Assembly: GCF_014648055.1 (NCBI RefSeq)
Contig: NZ_BMQJ01000014.1
Span: 214,520 to 278,519, forward strand
Direction: 5' to 3'
From: Streptosporangium pseudovulgare
GTDB taxonomy: Bacteria; Actinomycetota; Actinomycetes; Streptosporangiales; Streptosporangiaceae
DNA: 64,000 bases
The notes beneath the pieces were generated by a model. It saw only the letters and a list, made by a program, of their open reading frames with translations, was not told the DNA's origin and did not search any database. The position numbers and the translations under genes were made by a program. Of this stretch, positions 1-9,565 are shown piece by piece (within the stretch, counting starts at the first letter, position 1; every line of letters starts with the position of its first letter).

Positions 1-2
1 GC

Positions 3-1061
3 CACCGGCGGCTGCCGGCCGGCTGGACCGAGGCGCTGCCGACGTTCGAGCCCGGCGCGTCCGTCGCCACCCGCAAGGCCTCCGGCGAGGTGCTCAACAG
101 CCTCGCGCCGGTCCTGCCGGAGCTGTGGGGCGGCTCGGCCGACCTCGCCGAGTCCAACAACACCACGATGAAGGGCGAGCCGTCCTTCATCCCCGAGGAA
201 TACCAGACCAAGGAGTTCCCCGGCAGCCGCTACGGCCGGACGCTGCACTTCGGCATCCGCGAGCACGGCATGGGGGCGATCCTCAACGGCATCGCGCTGC
301 ACGGCGGCACCCGCCCCTACGGCGGCACGTTCCTGGTCTTCAGTGACTACATGCGGCCCTCGGTACGGCTCGCCGCGCTGATGAAGCTGCCGGTCACCTA
401 CGTGTGGACGCACGACTCCATCGGCCTGGGCGAGGACGGCCCCACCCACCAGCCGATCGAGCAGCTGTGGGCACTGCGCGGCATCCCGGGCCTGGACATC
501 GTCCGCCCGGCCGACGCCAACGAGACGGCCGCCGCCTGGCGTGCCGTGCTGGAGCACACCGACCGCCCGGCCGGCCTCGCGCTGACCCGGCAGAACCTCC
601 CGGTCTACGAGGGCACCCGCGACCACGACAAGGTCGCCAAGGGCGCCTACGTGCTGGAGGAGGCCTCCACCGGCCAGCCCGCGGTGATCCTCATCGCCAC
701 CGGCTCGGAGGTCGAGCTGGCCGTCGGCGCCCGGAAGCTGCTGGAGGAGGAGGGCATCCCGGCCCGCGTGGTGTCCATGCCGTGCGTCGAGTGGTTCCAG
801 GAGCAGGACACCGCCTACAAGCAGCTGGTGCTGCCCTCGTCGGTCCGCGCCCGCGTCGCGGTGGAGGCGGGAATCACGCTGGGCTGGCGGCAGTTCGTGG
901 GAGATGAAGGGGAAGTCGTGGGACTGGAGCACTTCGGTGCCTCGGCCCCCTACAAGACCCTGTACGAGCAGTTCGGCCTGACCGCCGAGCGCGTGGCCGC
1001 CGCCGCCAAGGCGAGCCTCGCCCGGACCGGGGCCGACAAGGGCGAGACGACGGGAAACTGA
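3..1061 (+). CDS. tkt: Transketolase, C-terminal part (gene enters from the left edge)
   Basis: The frame is open from the first bases of the window, so the N-terminal ThDP-binding domain lies outside. About 352 codons are visible and cover the pyrimidine-binding and C-terminal domains. Visible signatures are FGIREHGMG, whose Glu is the cofactor-activating residue in transketolases, and [15 protein letters not shown], the family loop. The enzyme moves two-carbon ketol units between pentose-phosphate and glycolytic sugars in the cytosol. The stop codon is 2 bp before tal, so the two are co-transcribed at the head of a pentose-phosphate operon. The first internal GTG, at 90, is a valine codon and not a start. 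Confidence 0.97.
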   Translation, partial: HRRLPAGWTEALPTFEPGASVATRKASGEVLNSLAPVLPELWGGSADLAESNNTTMKGEPSFIPEEYQTKEFPGSRYGRTLHFGIREHGMGAILNGIALHGGTRPYGGTFLVFSDYMRPSVRLAALMKLPVTYVWTHDSIGLGEDGPTHQPIEQLWALRGIPGLDIVRPADANETAAAWRAVLEHTDRPAGLALTRQNLPVYEGTRDHDKVAKGAYVLEEASTGQPAVILIATGSEVELAVGARKLLEEEGIPARVVSMPCVEWFQEQDTAYKQLVLPSSVRARVAVEAGITLGWRQFVGDEGEVVGLEHFGASAPYKTLYEQFGLTAERVAAAAKASLARTGADKGETTGN

Positions 1062-1063
1062 TC

Positions 1064-2167
1064 ATGAGCGAGATCCTGAAGAAGCTCTCCGACCAGGGCG
1101 TGTCCATCTGGCTGGACGACATCAGCCGCGAGCGGCTGCGCACCGGCAACCTGAAGGGGCTCATCCGCGAGAAGCACGTGGTCGGTGTCACCTCCAACCC
1201 GACGATCTTCGCCTCGGCGCTGAGCAAGGGCGACGCCTACGACGCCCAGATCCGCGACCTCGCCGTGCGGGGGGTGGACCTGGAGGAGGCGGTGCGCGCG
1301 ATCACCACCTACGACATCCGCTGGGCCGCCGACGTGCTGCGGCCGGTCTTCGACGCCACCGACGGCGTGGACGGCCGGGTCTCCATCGAGGTGGACCCGC
1401 GCCTGGCCAAGGACACGGCCAAGACGATCGCCGAGGCGCGCGCCCTGTGGTGGCTGGTCGACCGCCCCAACACGATGATCAAGATTCCGGCCACGGTCGA
1501 GGGGCTCCCCGCGATCACCAAGGCCCTGTCCGAGGGCATCAGCGTCAACGTCACGCTGATCTTCTCCCTGGAGCGCTACCGCGCGGTGATGGACGCCTGG
1601 CTGACCGGCCTGGAGCAGGCCAAGGAGAAGGGCCTGGACCTCTCGGGCATCGACTCGGTGGCCTCCTTCTTCGTCAGCCGGGTCGACACCGAGATCGACA
1701 AGCGGCTGGAGAAGATCGGCACGCCCGAGGCCAAGGCCCTCAAGGGCAAGGCGGCGATCGCCAACGCCCGCCTGGCCTTCGCCGCCTACGAGGACGTGAT
1801 CAACTCCCCGCGCTGGCAGGCCCTCAAGGAGGCCGGCGCCCGCCCGCAGCGTCCGCTGTGGGCCTCCACCGGCACCAAGGACCCCAGCTACCCCGACACC
1901 CTCTACGTCGACCAGCTGGTCACGTCCGGCACGGTCAACACGATGCCGGAGAAGACCCTCGACGCCGCGGCCGGCCACGGCCGGATCGAGGGCGACACGA
2001 TCCGCCCCCTCTACGAGGACGCCTGGAACACCATGGCGGCGCTCAAGGAGGCCGGCGTCGACTACGACGACGTGGTCGCCGTGCTGGAGCGGGAGGGCGT
2101 GGACAAGTTCGAGGCGTCCTGGAAGGAACTCCTGGCCACGGTCGAGTCCGAGCTGCGGAAGGCGTGA
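1064..2167 (+). CDS. tal: Transaldolase
   Basis: This 367-aa protein is the long actinobacterial/TalB-like transaldolase, which transfers a dihydroxyacetone unit from sedoheptulose-7-P to glyceraldehyde-3-[10 protein letters not shown] lies at residues 41-49, and the Schiff-base lysine is Lys140 in MIKIPAT. Length and motifs are complete. ATG at 1064 follows the tkt stop by 2 bp, which implies translational coupling. It is the second gene of the tkt-tal-pgi-zwf-opcA operon. Confidence 0.97.
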   Translation: MSEILKKLSDQGVSIWLDDISRERLRTGNLKGLIREKHVVGVTSNPTIFASALSKGDAYDAQIRDLAVRGVDLEEAVRAITTYDIRWAADVLRPVFDATDGVDGRVSIEVDPRLAKDTAKTIAEARALWWLVDRPNTMIKIPATVEGLPAITKALSEGISVNVTLIFSLERYRAVMDAWLTGLEQAKEKGLDLSGIDSVASFFVSRVDTEIDKRLEKIGTPEAKALKGKAAIANARLAFAAYEDVINSPRWQALKEAGARPQRPLWASTGTKDPSYPDTLYVDQLVTSGTVNTMPEKTLDAAAGHGRIEGDTIRPLYEDAWNTMAALKEAGVDYDDVVAVLEREGVDKFEASWKELLATVESELRKA

Positions 2168-2172
2168 GGCAC

Positions 2173-3801
2173 ATGACGGCATCCGTGACGATCGGCAACG
2201 AGCGGCTGGCCGAGCAGGCCGCCGAGGCCGTCAAGGACCTCGTCGCCGCGGGCTTCCACCAGGCGCTGTCGAACGGCGACCCCGGCCTGTGGGGCCCGGA
2301 CGCGCAGGCCGAGGCGGCCGTCCGCCTCGGCTGGCTCGACCTGCCGCGGAACAGCAGGGAGCTGCTGCCGGAGATCGGCAAGCTGGTCGAGCGGGCCCGC
2401 GCCCAGGGCCTGGACCACGTGGTCCTGGCCGGGATGGGCGGCTCCTCCCTGGCGCCCGAGGTCATCACGACCACCGCGGACGTCCCGCTGACCGTGCTCG
2501 ACACCACCGACCCCGGCCAGGTGCGCCGCGCGCTGGCCGACCGGCTGGAGCGCACGATCGTGGTGGTGGCCAGCAAGAGCGGCGGCACCGTCGAGACCGA
2601 CAGCCACCGCAGGATCTACGAGCAGGCGTTCCGCGAGGCGGGCATCGACCCCGCCGAGCGGATCGTCGTGGTCACCGACCCGGGATCGCCGCTGGAGCAG
2701 GCCGCCATCGAGGCGGGCTACCCGGTCATCCTGGCCGACCCCAACGTCGGCGGCCGCTACAGCGCCCTGTCGGCGTTCGGCCTGGTGCCCAGCGCGCTGG
2801 CCGGGGCCGACATCGAGAAGCTCCTCGACGACGCCGAGGCCGTGCGCCCGCTGCTCGCCCAGGCCGAGGGCAACCCGGGCCTGACGCTCGGCGCCGCCCT
2901 GGGCGCGGCCGCGGCCGCCGGGCGCGACAAGCTCGTCCTGGAGGACAGCCTCGCGGAGATCAACGGCCTGCCCGACTGGATCGAGCAGCTGATCGCCGAG
3001 TCCACCGGCAAGCAGGGCCGGGGCATCCTGCCGGTCGTCGGCGCCGACCCCAACGACACCGATGACGAGCTGGTCGCCGGGATCGAATCCGGCGGCGACG
3101 TGACCGTCAGCGGCCCGCTGGGCGCGCAGTTCCTGATCTGGGAGTACGCCACGGCCGTCGCCGGCCGCGTCCTCGGCATCGACCCCTTCAACCAGCCGAA
3201 CGTGGCCGAGTCGAAGGAGAACACCGCCAAGATCCTCGACCGCGCCGAGCCGCCGGTCGGCACGCCGGTCCTGGTGGACGGCCCGGTGGAGGTCTACGGC
3301 GAGGTGCCCGGCTCCTCGGCTCCCAAGGACCTGCCGGAGGTGCTCACCCGGCTGCTGGAGGCCATCCCCGAACGGGGTTACCTCGCGGTCATGGCCTACC
3401 TCGACCGGGAGGCCGCGTTCGACGCCCCGCACGCCGAGGGCGCCTCGTTCGAGGAGATGACCGACGCCTGGAGCGCGGCCGACCCGGCCACGCTGCGCGG
3501 GCTGCTGGCCGTCCGCACCGACCGGCCGGTGACCTTCGGCTGGGGTCCCCGGTTCCTGCACTCCACCGGCCAGTACCACAAGGGCGGCCCGCAGAACGGC
3601 GTCTTCCTCCAGCTCACCGGGGCGAACGAGGCCGACGTCGAGGTGCCGGGCAAGCCGTACACCCTGGGCAGGCTCCAGCTCGCGCAGGCCCTGGGCGACC
3701 TGGGCGCGCTGGCCGACCGCGGCCGGCCCGTGGTGCGGCTGCACCTGACCGACCGGGCCGCCGGGGTCGCACGCCTGCTCGAGGCAGCGCGGGAGGTCTG
3801 A
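2173..3801 (+). CDS. pgi: Glucose-6-phosphate isomerase
   Basis: The 542-aa enzyme interconverts glucose-6-P and fructose-6-P. SIS-type phosphate-binding motifs are visible: GMGGSS (87-92) and SKSGGT (134-139). The C-terminal STGQYHKGGPQNG segment carries the lysine and histidine typical of this actinobacterial/cyanobacterial isomerase subgroup. The frame stays open far upstream inside tal, but ATG at 2173, 5 bp after the tal stop, starts the conserved protein. The stop TGA directly abuts the zwf ATG. Placing pgi inside a pentose-phosphate operon lets fructose-6-P made by tkt/tal recycle to glucose-6-P. Confidence 0.95.
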   Translation: MTASVTIGNERLAEQAAEAVKDLVAAGFHQALSNGDPGLWGPDAQAEAAVRLGWLDLPRNSRELLPEIGKLVERARAQGLDHVVLAGMGGSSLAPEVITTTADVPLTVLDTTDPGQVRRALADRLERTIVVVASKSGGTVETDSHRRIYEQAFREAGIDPAERIVVVTDPGSPLEQAAIEAGYPVILADPNVGGRYSALSAFGLVPSALAGADIEKLLDDAEAVRPLLAQAEGNPGLTLGAALGAAAAAGRDKLVLEDSLAEINGLPDWIEQLIAESTGKQGRGILPVVGADPNDTDDELVAGIESGGDVTVSGPLGAQFLIWEYATAVAGRVLGIDPFNQPNVAESKENTAKILDRAEPPVGTPVLVDGPVEVYGEVPGSSAPKDLPEVLTRLLEAIPERGYLAVMAYLDREAAFDAPHAEGASFEEMTDAWSAADPATLRGLLAVRTDRPVTFGWGPRFLHSTGQYHKGGPQNGVFLQLTGANEADVEVPGKPYTLGRLQLAQALGDLGALADRGRPVVRLHLTDRAAGVARLLEAAREV

Positions 3802-5514
3802 ATGAGCAAGCAGAAAGCGGGGAAGGCCGCCGAGGCGGCCGTTCCCGACGGCACGGGCGACGGGCAGGTCACGCCCGCCGAGCCGCGCGCCGAGACGCCG
3901 AAGGGCGACGACCGCCGTACCGAGGACCTGCACACCTCCGACTCGGTGGCCGTCGCCTCGGCGGGGGCCACCGCGGGCACCACCGACGCGGTGGTGGCGG
4001 CCAACCCGCTGCGCGACCCGCGTGACAAGCGCCTGCCGCGGGTGGCCGGGCCGTGCGTGCTGGTGCTGTTCGGCGTGACCGGCGACCTGGCGCGCAAGAA
4101 GCTGCTGCCGGCGATCTACGACCTGGCGAACCGGGGGCTGCTGCCGCCGGGCTTCTCGCTGGTCGGGTTCGCCCGCCGCGACTGGGAGGACCAGGACTTC
4201 GCGCGGCTGGCCCACGACGCCGTCAAGGAGCACGCGCGCACGCCGTTCCGCGAGGAGGTCTGGAAGCAGCTGGCGGAGGGCATCTTCTTCTGCCCCGGCG
4301 AGTTCACCGACGACGGCGCGTTCGACGCGCTGGCCATGATGCTCAAGGAGATCGACGAGACCCGGGGCACCGGCGGCAACTACGGCTTCTACCTGTCGGT
4401 GCCGCCGAAGTTCTTCCCGGTCGTGATCGAGCAGCTCAAGCGGACGAACCTCGCCGACGGGCCCCCCGGGTCGTGGCGGCGGGTGGTGATCGAGAAGCCG
4501 TTCGGGCACGACCTGAAGAGCGCCCGGGAGCTGAACGCCGTCACCAGCGCGGTCTTCCCCGAGAGCTCGGTGTTCCGCATCGACCACTACCTCGGCAAGG
4601 AGACCGTCCAGAACATCCTGGCGCTGCGCTTCGCCAACAACCTGTTCGAGCCGATCTGGAACCGCGGTTACGTCGACCACGTCCAGATCACGATGGCCGA
4701 GGACATCGGCATCGGCGGCCGGGCGGGCTACTACGACGGCATCGGCGCGGCCCGCGACGTCATCCAGAACCACCTGCTCCAGCTGCTGGCGCTGGTGGGC
4801 ATGGAGGACCCCACGTCCTTCGACGCCGACGCGCTGCGCCGCGAGAAGGAGAAGGTCCTCAAGGCCGTACGGCTGCCGCAGGACCTGACCCTGGGCACCG
4901 CGCGCGGCCGCTACGCCGCCGGCTGGCAGGGCGGCGAGCCGGTCGTCGGCTACACCGACGAGACCGGCATCCCGCCGGGCTCCACGACGGAGACCTACGC
5001 CGCCGTCAAGCTGGAGATCGCCAACCGCCGCTGGGCGGGCGTGCCGTTCTACCTGCGCACCGGCAAGCGGCTGAGCCGCCGGGTGACGGAGGTCGCGGTG
5101 GTGTTCCAGCGCGCGCCGCACCTGCCGTTCAGCAAGGACGAGACCGAGATCCTGGGGCAGAACGCCCTGGTCATCAGGGTCCAGCCGGACGAGGGCATCA
5201 CGGTGCGGTTCGGTTCCAAGGTGCCCGGCACGGCCATGGAGGTCCGGGACGTCTCGATGGACTTCGCCTACGGCGAGTCGTTCATGGAGTCCTCCCCCGA
5301 GGCCTACGAGCGGCTGCTGCTGGACGTGCTGATCGGCGACCCGCCGCTCTTCCCGCACCAGCGCGAGGTCGAGCTGTCGTGGAAGATCCTCGATCCGATC
5401 GAGGAGTTCTGGGCGTCGCAGGGCCCGCCGGAGGAATACCCCTCCGGGACGTGGGGCCCGGCGTCGGCCGACGAGATGATGGCCCGTGACGGTCGCGCGT
5501 GGAGGAGGCTGTAG
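3802..5514 (+). CDS. zwf: Glucose-6-phosphate dehydrogenase with N-terminal extension
   Basis: The enzyme oxidises glucose-6-P to 6-phosphogluconolactone, normally reducing NADP. The dinucleotide fingerprint GVTGDLARKK is at residues 91-100 and the active-site RIDHYLGKE is at 259-267. The protein has 570 aa, against roughly 500-510 for most family members. The excess is a hydrophilic Ala/Gly/Asp/Thr-rich leader of about 68 residues before NPLRDPRDKRLP, with no signal peptide. The ATG abuts the pgi stop, which favours it as the real start, though an internal start nearer residue 70 cannot be excluded. It is followed directly by opcA. Confidence 0.95.
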   Translation: MSKQKAGKAAEAAVPDGTGDGQVTPAEPRAETPKGDDRRTEDLHTSDSVAVASAGATAGTTDAVVAANPLRDPRDKRLPRVAGPCVLVLFGVTGDLARKKLLPAIYDLANRGLLPPGFSLVGFARRDWEDQDFARLAHDAVKEHARTPFREEVWKQLAEGIFFCPGEFTDDGAFDALAMMLKEIDETRGTGGNYGFYLSVPPKFFPVVIEQLKRTNLADGPPGSWRRVVIEKPFGHDLKSARELNAVTSAVFPESSVFRIDHYLGKETVQNILALRFANNLFEPIWNRGYVDHVQITMAEDIGIGGRAGYYDGIGAARDVIQNHLLQLLALVGMEDPTSFDADALRREKEKVLKAVRLPQDLTLGTARGRYAAGWQGGEPVVGYTDETGIPPGSTTETYAAVKLEIANRRWAGVPFYLRTGKRLSRRVTEVAVVFQRAPHLPFSKDETEILGQNALVIRVQPDEGITVRFGSKVPGTAMEVRDVSMDFAYGESFMESSPEAYERLLLDVLIGDPPLFPHQREVELSWKILDPIEEFWASQGPPEEYPSGTWGPASADEMMARDGRAWRRL

Positions 5515-6429
5515 ATGGCGAACTTCATGCTCAGCGGCACGACCGCGTCGAAGATCTCCGCCCAGCTCACCCAGCTGCGGCACCAGATGGGCACGCCCGC
5601 GCTCGGCATGGTGCTGACCCTGGTGGTCGTCTGCGACGAGAGCAACCAGTACGACGCGGTCCGCGCGGCGACCGACGCGGCCCGGGAGCACCCCTCCCGG
5701 ATACTGGTCGTGATCGCCCGCGACCCGTCCGAGCCGAACCGGCTCGACGCGGAGATCCGGCTCGGGGAGTCCACCCCGGGCGAGGTGATCCTGCTGCGCC
5801 TGTACGGCGAGCTGACCCGGCACGCCGACTCGGTGGTCAGCCCCCTGCTGCTCACCGACACCCCGGTGGTGGCGTGGTGGCCGGGCCACTGCCCGGAGTC
5901 GCCGTCCAAGGACCCCATCGGGGTGCTGGCCCAGCGCCGCATCGTCGACGCGCACGCCGCGCCCGACCCGGTCGCGGCGATCATCTCCCGCGCCGAGGGC
6001 TATCTCCCGGGTGACACCGATCTCGCCTGGACCCGGCTGACGTCGTGGCGGAGCCTGCTGGCCGCCGCGTTCGACCAGCAGGTCAGCAAGGTCACCGGGG
6101 GCACGGTCGAGGCGGCGTCCCGGCACGCCAGCGCCCCGCTGCTGGCGGCCTGGCTCGGCGAGCGCCTCGGAGTCCCGATCAGGGTGGCCGACTCCGCGGG
6201 TCCCGGCCTGACCGCGGTCCGGCTGGAGACCCCCGGCGGGGAGATCGCCGTCCTGCGCGAGGACGCCCGGGTGGCCACCCTGCAGCGGCCCGGCCAGCCG
6301 GACCGGCAGATCGCGCTGACCCGCCGCCCGCTGTCGGAGCTGCTGGCCGAGGAGCTGCGCCGGCTGGATCCCGACGAGATCTACGAGGCGGCGGTCCGGC
6401 GGATCGCCCACGGCGGCCCGGAGTCCTGA
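5515..6429 (+). CDS. opcA: Glucose-6-phosphate dehydrogenase assembly/activator protein OpcA
   Basis: This 304-aa OpcA-family protein is the obligate partner that assembles or activates G6PDH in cyanobacteria and actinobacteria. It shows the family features: a central VVAWWPG stretch and a C-terminal half ending in an Asp/Glu-rich helix. ATG at 5515 is immediately after the zwf TAG, and a GGAGGAGG ribosome-binding site lies inside the zwf tail, so translation is coupled to zwf. It is the last gene of the operon; a strong hairpin follows 83 bp later. Confidence 0.95.
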   Translation: MANFMLSGTTASKISAQLTQLRHQMGTPALGMVLTLVVVCDESNQYDAVRAATDAAREHPSRILVVIARDPSEPNRLDAEIRLGESTPGEVILLRLYGELTRHADSVVSPLLLTDTPVVAWWPGHCPESPSKDPIGVLAQRRIVDAHAAPDPVAAIISRAEGYLPGDTDLAWTRLTSWRSLLAAAFDQQVSKVTGGTVEAASRHASAPLLAAWLGERLGVPIRVADSAGPGLTAVRLETPGGEIAVLREDARVATLQRPGQPDRQIALTRRPLSELLAEELRRLDPDEIYEAAVRRIAHGGPES

Positions 6430-6511
6430 CGCGGCGGGCGCCCGGCGTTCCCGGGCGCCCGCGGCCGGCCGGTTCCCGCGCGGGGGCGTTCCGCGCCGGG
6501 CCCGGCTCAGT

Positions 6512-6549
6512 GCGAAAGCGCCCCGCGGCACGTCGCGGGGCGCTTTCGC
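6512..6549 (+). terminator. Perfect 16-bp hairpin ending the tkt-opcA operon
   Basis: Arms 6512-6527 (gcgaaagcgccccgcg) and 6534-6549 are exact reverse complements around a 6-nt loop. There is no U-tract, as is common for actinomycete terminators. It separates opcA from pgl, which therefore probably has its own promoter. Confidence 0.8.
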
Positions 6550-6631
6550 GTCACGGGCCCTTCGGTGGGAACCTGCTGTCGCACGTCCTCATCGCCCGCC
6601 GTACTGACTTCGATGTGAAATGAGAGGTTCC

Positions 6632-7405
6632 GTGAGCGTTCCCACCGTGATCGTCCACCGTGACGCCGACATGCTCGCCAAGGCCGTCGCCGCGAGGGTG
6701 ATCACCCGTACCGTCGACGCCCAGTCGGCCAAGGGGTCGGCGTCCCTGGTGCTGACCGGCGGCACCGTCGGCACCGCGACGCTGGCCGAGATCGCCGCCA
6801 GTCCGGCCCGCGACGCCGTCGACTGGCGCAACCTGGACCTCTGGTGGGGCGACGAGCGCTTCCTGCCCGACGGCGACCCCGAGCGCAACGAGACCGGCGC
6901 CCGGCGGGCCCTGCTCGACCACGTCGACGTCGATCCGGCCCGCGTCCACCCGATGCGCGGCCCCGACTCGGGGATGACCGTCGAGGAGTCGGCCGAGGCC
7001 TACGCCGAGGAGCTGCGCCGCGCCGCCCGCCCGGAGGACCACGGGCCGGCGCCGTCGTTCGACGTCATGATGCTGGGCATGGGCCCCGACGGCCACGTGG
7101 CCTCGCTGTTCCCCGGAATGCCGGCGCTGTACGACGAGCGGCCCGTGGTGGCGGTGCACGGCTCCCCCAAGCCGCCGCCCATCCGCGTCTCGCTGACCCT
7201 GCCGGTCATCCGGAACTCCCGCGAGGTGTGGGTGGTCGTCGCCGGTGAGGACAAGGCGGGAGCCGTACGGCTGGCCCTGTCGGAGTCGGGGCCGATGCAG
7301 GTCCCGGCGGCCGGGGCCCGGGGCCGGCAGCGGACGCTGTTCCTGCTGGACCGCGCCGCCGCCTCCAAGATCCCCTCCTCCCTGAGCCGCATCTCCTCCC
7401 CCTGA
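6632..7405 (+). CDS. pgl: 6-phosphogluconolactonase
   Basis: The 257-aa DevB/Pgl-type enzyme hydrolyses 6-phosphogluconolactone, the product of Zwf. Family motifs are visible: LTGGTVGT near residue 45, WWGDERFLP near 75 and MMLGMGPDGHVASLFPG in the middle. The start chosen is GTG 6632, with GAGAGG 6-8 bp upstream; an in-frame ATG at 6620 would add four residues but lacks a spaced Shine-Dalgarno. It follows the zwf-opcA operon in pathway order but is cut off from it by the hairpin at 6512-6549. Confidence 0.94.
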   Translation: MSVPTVIVHRDADMLAKAVAARVITRTVDAQSAKGSASLVLTGGTVGTATLAEIAASPARDAVDWRNLDLWWGDERFLPDGDPERNETGARRALLDHVDVDPARVHPMRGPDSGMTVEESAEAYAEELRRAARPEDHGPAPSFDVMMLGMGPDGHVASLFPGMPALYDERPVVAVHGSPKPPPIRVSLTLPVIRNSREVWVVVAGEDKAGAVRLALSESGPMQVPAAGARGRQRTLFLLDRAAASKIPSSLSRISSP

Positions 7406-7413
7406 TCCGCCTT

Positions 7414-7444
7414 CCCGGCCGGACGCGCGAACCGTCCGGCCGGG
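7414..7444 (+). terminator. Hairpin between pgl and the convergent deaminase gene
   Basis: A perfect 12-bp inverted repeat (cccggccggacg and its complement) has a 7-nt loop and starts 8 bp after the pgl stop. It lies between two converging genes and could act in both directions. Confidence 0.65.
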
Positions 7445-7482
7445 CACGGGGCCGCGTACCGGTCACGGCGTTCCCGTGATGG

Positions 7483-8541
7483 TCAGCGCGCCGGTTCCGG
7501 TGCTCCGTGGGCGGCGGTCACGGCGTCGATCTCGGCGAGGAGGGCCTGCTTGCCTGCCGGGTCCAGGTAGGAGGCGACGACGGCGTTGCGGGCCAGCCCG
7601 GCGAGCGCCTCCCGGTCGAGGCCGAGGACCTCGGCGGCGGCCCGGTACTCGCCGCGGAGGGTGGTGGCGAACATGGGCGGGTCGTCGCTGTTGAGGGTGA
7701 CGAACAGGCCCTCCCGGAGCATGCGGGGCAGCGGGTGCTCCCCCAGGTCGGCGATCTGGCCGGTGCGGAGGTTGGAGGTGGGGCAGACCTCCAGCGGGAT
7801 CCGGGTGTCGCGCAGGTGGGCGACCAGGCGGGGGTCGCCCAGGCAGCCGATGCCGTGGCCGATCCGCTCGGCGCGCAGCCCCTCGACGGCCTCCCAGACG
7901 GTCTCGGGGCCGGTCATCTCCCCCGCGTGCGGGACGCTGTGCAGCCCGGCGGCGACGGCGGCGCGGAAGGCGTCGCGGAACGCCTCGCGATACTTGGGGC
8001 GCACGTGCTCGGTCCCACCGAGGCCGAAACCTACCAATGCCTGGGGAGGTTCGCCCAGCGCGTGGTCCAGCGTGACGCGGGCGCCCTCGGCCCCGCACTC
8101 GCCGGGGATGTCGAAGACGTAGGCGACGCGGACGCCGTGGTCGTCGAGGGCGGCGCGGGCGGCCAGGTCCAGCGCCTCGGTGACCTCCCGCATCGGCATG
8201 CCCACGACGTGGTGGGAGTAGGGGGTGACCGTCAGCTCGACGTAGCGGGCGTTCTGCGCGGCGAGGTCCCGGGCGAGGCCGGTCACGAGGGCGGCCACGT
8301 CCCCGGGCTCGCGCACCAGGGCGTTGACCGCCTCGTACACCGTGGCGAAGTGCCCGAAGTCCCGGAACCGGTAGAACTCCCGCAGTTCCTCCCCGGTGGT
8401 GGGCACCCGGCTTCCGGGGTGGCGGCGCGACAGTTCCAGCACGGTGGGCACCGACGCGGAGCCGACGAGGTGGACGTGCAGTTCGGCCTTGGGCAGCGCG
8501 TCGATGTAGGCGTCGATCGTCATGGCGGAGACCCTATGCAC
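7483..8541 (-). CDS. Adenosine deaminase family protein, possibly aminodeoxyfutalosine deaminase
   Basis: This metal-dependent amidohydrolase-fold deaminase of about 352 aa carries AELHVH near the N-terminus (metal His pair), HAGE (metal His plus catalytic Glu), IGHG and NSDDPPMF (metal Asp). The overall sequence, with HVHLVGSAS and SLEVCPTSN-type stretches, resembles from memory the actinomycete group used as aminodeoxyfutalosine deaminase in the futalosine menaquinone pathway rather than classical Add. No other futalosine gene is in view, so the substrate stays open. Start GTG 8541 is preceded by GAGGAAAG; ATG 8523 is an alternative six codons in. The gene is divergent from the hydrolase at 8699. 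Confidence 0.88.
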   Translation of the reverse strand: MHRVSAMTIDAYIDALPKAELHVHLVGSASVPTVLELSRRHPGSRVPTTGEELREFYRFRDFGHFATVYEAVNALVREPGDVAALVTGLARDLAAQNARYVELTVTPYSHHVVGMPMREVTEALDLAARAALDDHGVRVAYVFDIPGECGAEGARVTLDHALGEPPQALVGFGLGGTEHVRPKYREAFRDAFRAAVAAGLHSVPHAGEMTGPETVWEAVEGLRAERIGHGIGCLGDPRLVAHLRDTRIPLEVCPTSNLRTGQIADLGEHPLPRMLREGLFVTLNSDDPPMFATTLRGEYRAAAEVLGLDREALAGLARNAVVASYLDPAGKQALLAEIDAVTAAHGAPEPAR

Positions 8542-8698
8542 CTCTCTTTCCTCAGCGGTAGCAGTTACCGGCGAATCTGCCATTAAAAAGTCAGCTTCAT
8601 TTTGTCGGTGGCACAGGCTTGACTGGGCGGGCACGGATCCCGGGGTCCCGGCGTCTCACGGGCGCCGGCGGGACGACCAGATCACGAAGGCAGGAAGC

Positions 8699-9385
8699 AT
8701 GGCGACATACGTGTTGATCCCCGGCGCCGGATCCGACGCGTGGTTCTGGCACCGGGTGACCCCGCTGCTGCGGGCGCGCGGCCACGACGTGGTGGCGGTG
8801 GCGCTGCCCTGCGAGGACGACGCGGCCGGGCTGGCCGAGTACGCCGACGCGGTCGTGGCGGCCGTCGGCGACCGTACCGACCTGGTGCTGGTGGCCCACT
8901 CCCTGGGGGGCTTCACCGCGCCGCTGGTGTGCGAGCGGCTGCCGGTCGACCTGCTGGTGCTGCTCACCGCGATGATCCCGGCGCCCGGCGAGCCGCCCGG
9001 CGACTGGTGGACCGGCACCGGTCACGCCCAGGCCGTGCGCGAGCTGAACGAGCGCCACGGCCGTCCGGCCGACGCCCCGCTGGACCTGGCCTTCGCCTTC
9101 CTGAACGGCGTCCCGCCGGAGATCGCGGCCCAGGTGGAGGAGCACTCGCTGAACCAGTCCGGCACCCCGCTCCTGAAGCCGTGGCCGCTGCCGGCGTGGC
9201 CCGACGTGCCGACCCGGTTCCTCATCTGCCGCGACGACCGCCTCTTCCCCGCCGGCTTCCAGCGGCGCGTCGTCCGCGAGCGACTCGGCATCGTCCCCGA
9301 CGAGATGGACGGCGGCCATCTCGCCCCGCTGAGCCACCCGGAGGAGCTCGTCGAGCGCCTGGAGGGGTTCCGGGCCGCGCTGTGA
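8699..9385 (+). CDS. Alpha/beta-fold hydrolase
   Basis: This 228-aa single-domain hydrolase has a complete catalytic triad: nucleophile Ser68 in AHSLGG, acid Asp179 or Asp180 in CRDDRLF, and His207 in DGGHL. The oxyanion-hole strand VLIPGAGSDAW opens the protein. It belongs to the methylesterase/HNL-like branch of small esterases found widely in actinomycetes; the substrate cannot be told. Start ATG 8699 is preceded by AGGAAG. A long open frame upstream (from 8522) overlaps the divergent deaminase start and is not coding. Confidence 0.88.
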   Translation: MATYVLIPGAGSDAWFWHRVTPLLRARGHDVVAVALPCEDDAAGLAEYADAVVAAVGDRTDLVLVAHSLGGFTAPLVCERLPVDLLVLLTAMIPAPGEPPGDWWTGTGHAQAVRELNERHGRPADAPLDLAFAFLNGVPPEIAAQVEEHSLNQSGTPLLKPWPLPAWPDVPTRFLICRDDRLFPAGFQRRVVRERLGIVPDEMDGGHLAPLSHPEELVERLEGFRAAL

Positions 9386-9506
9386 CCACGGGTCGCGCTG
9401 TGACCGCAGGCCGCGCTTCGGTCACGAGGCGCGGGCGCGTCGTACGGCGCCCACGGCCCCGCCCCGTACGAGTACGAGCACGACGCGTGCGGGGCGGTGC
9501 GGGGTA

Positions 9507-9555
9507 CGCCCCCTTCCGGGCCGGTCCCTGAGATCTCCCGGCCCTGAAGGGGGCG
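9507..9555. terminator. Bidirectional hairpin between the hydrolase and acetyltransferase genes
   Basis: Arms 9507-9524 and 9538-9555 pair over 17 of 18 positions (one A/C mismatch) with a 13-nt loop. The element sits between two convergent genes, 11 bp before the end of the minus-strand gene, so it probably terminates both. Confidence 0.7.
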
Positions 9556-9565
9556 AGCGTGTGGG

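Noticed and set aside
2062..6531. A 1489-codon minus-strand open frame across pgi-zwf-opcA
   Set aside because: High-GC third-position bias leaves antisense frames open; the translation is Arg/Gly/Ala-rich low complexity and overlaps five certain genes.
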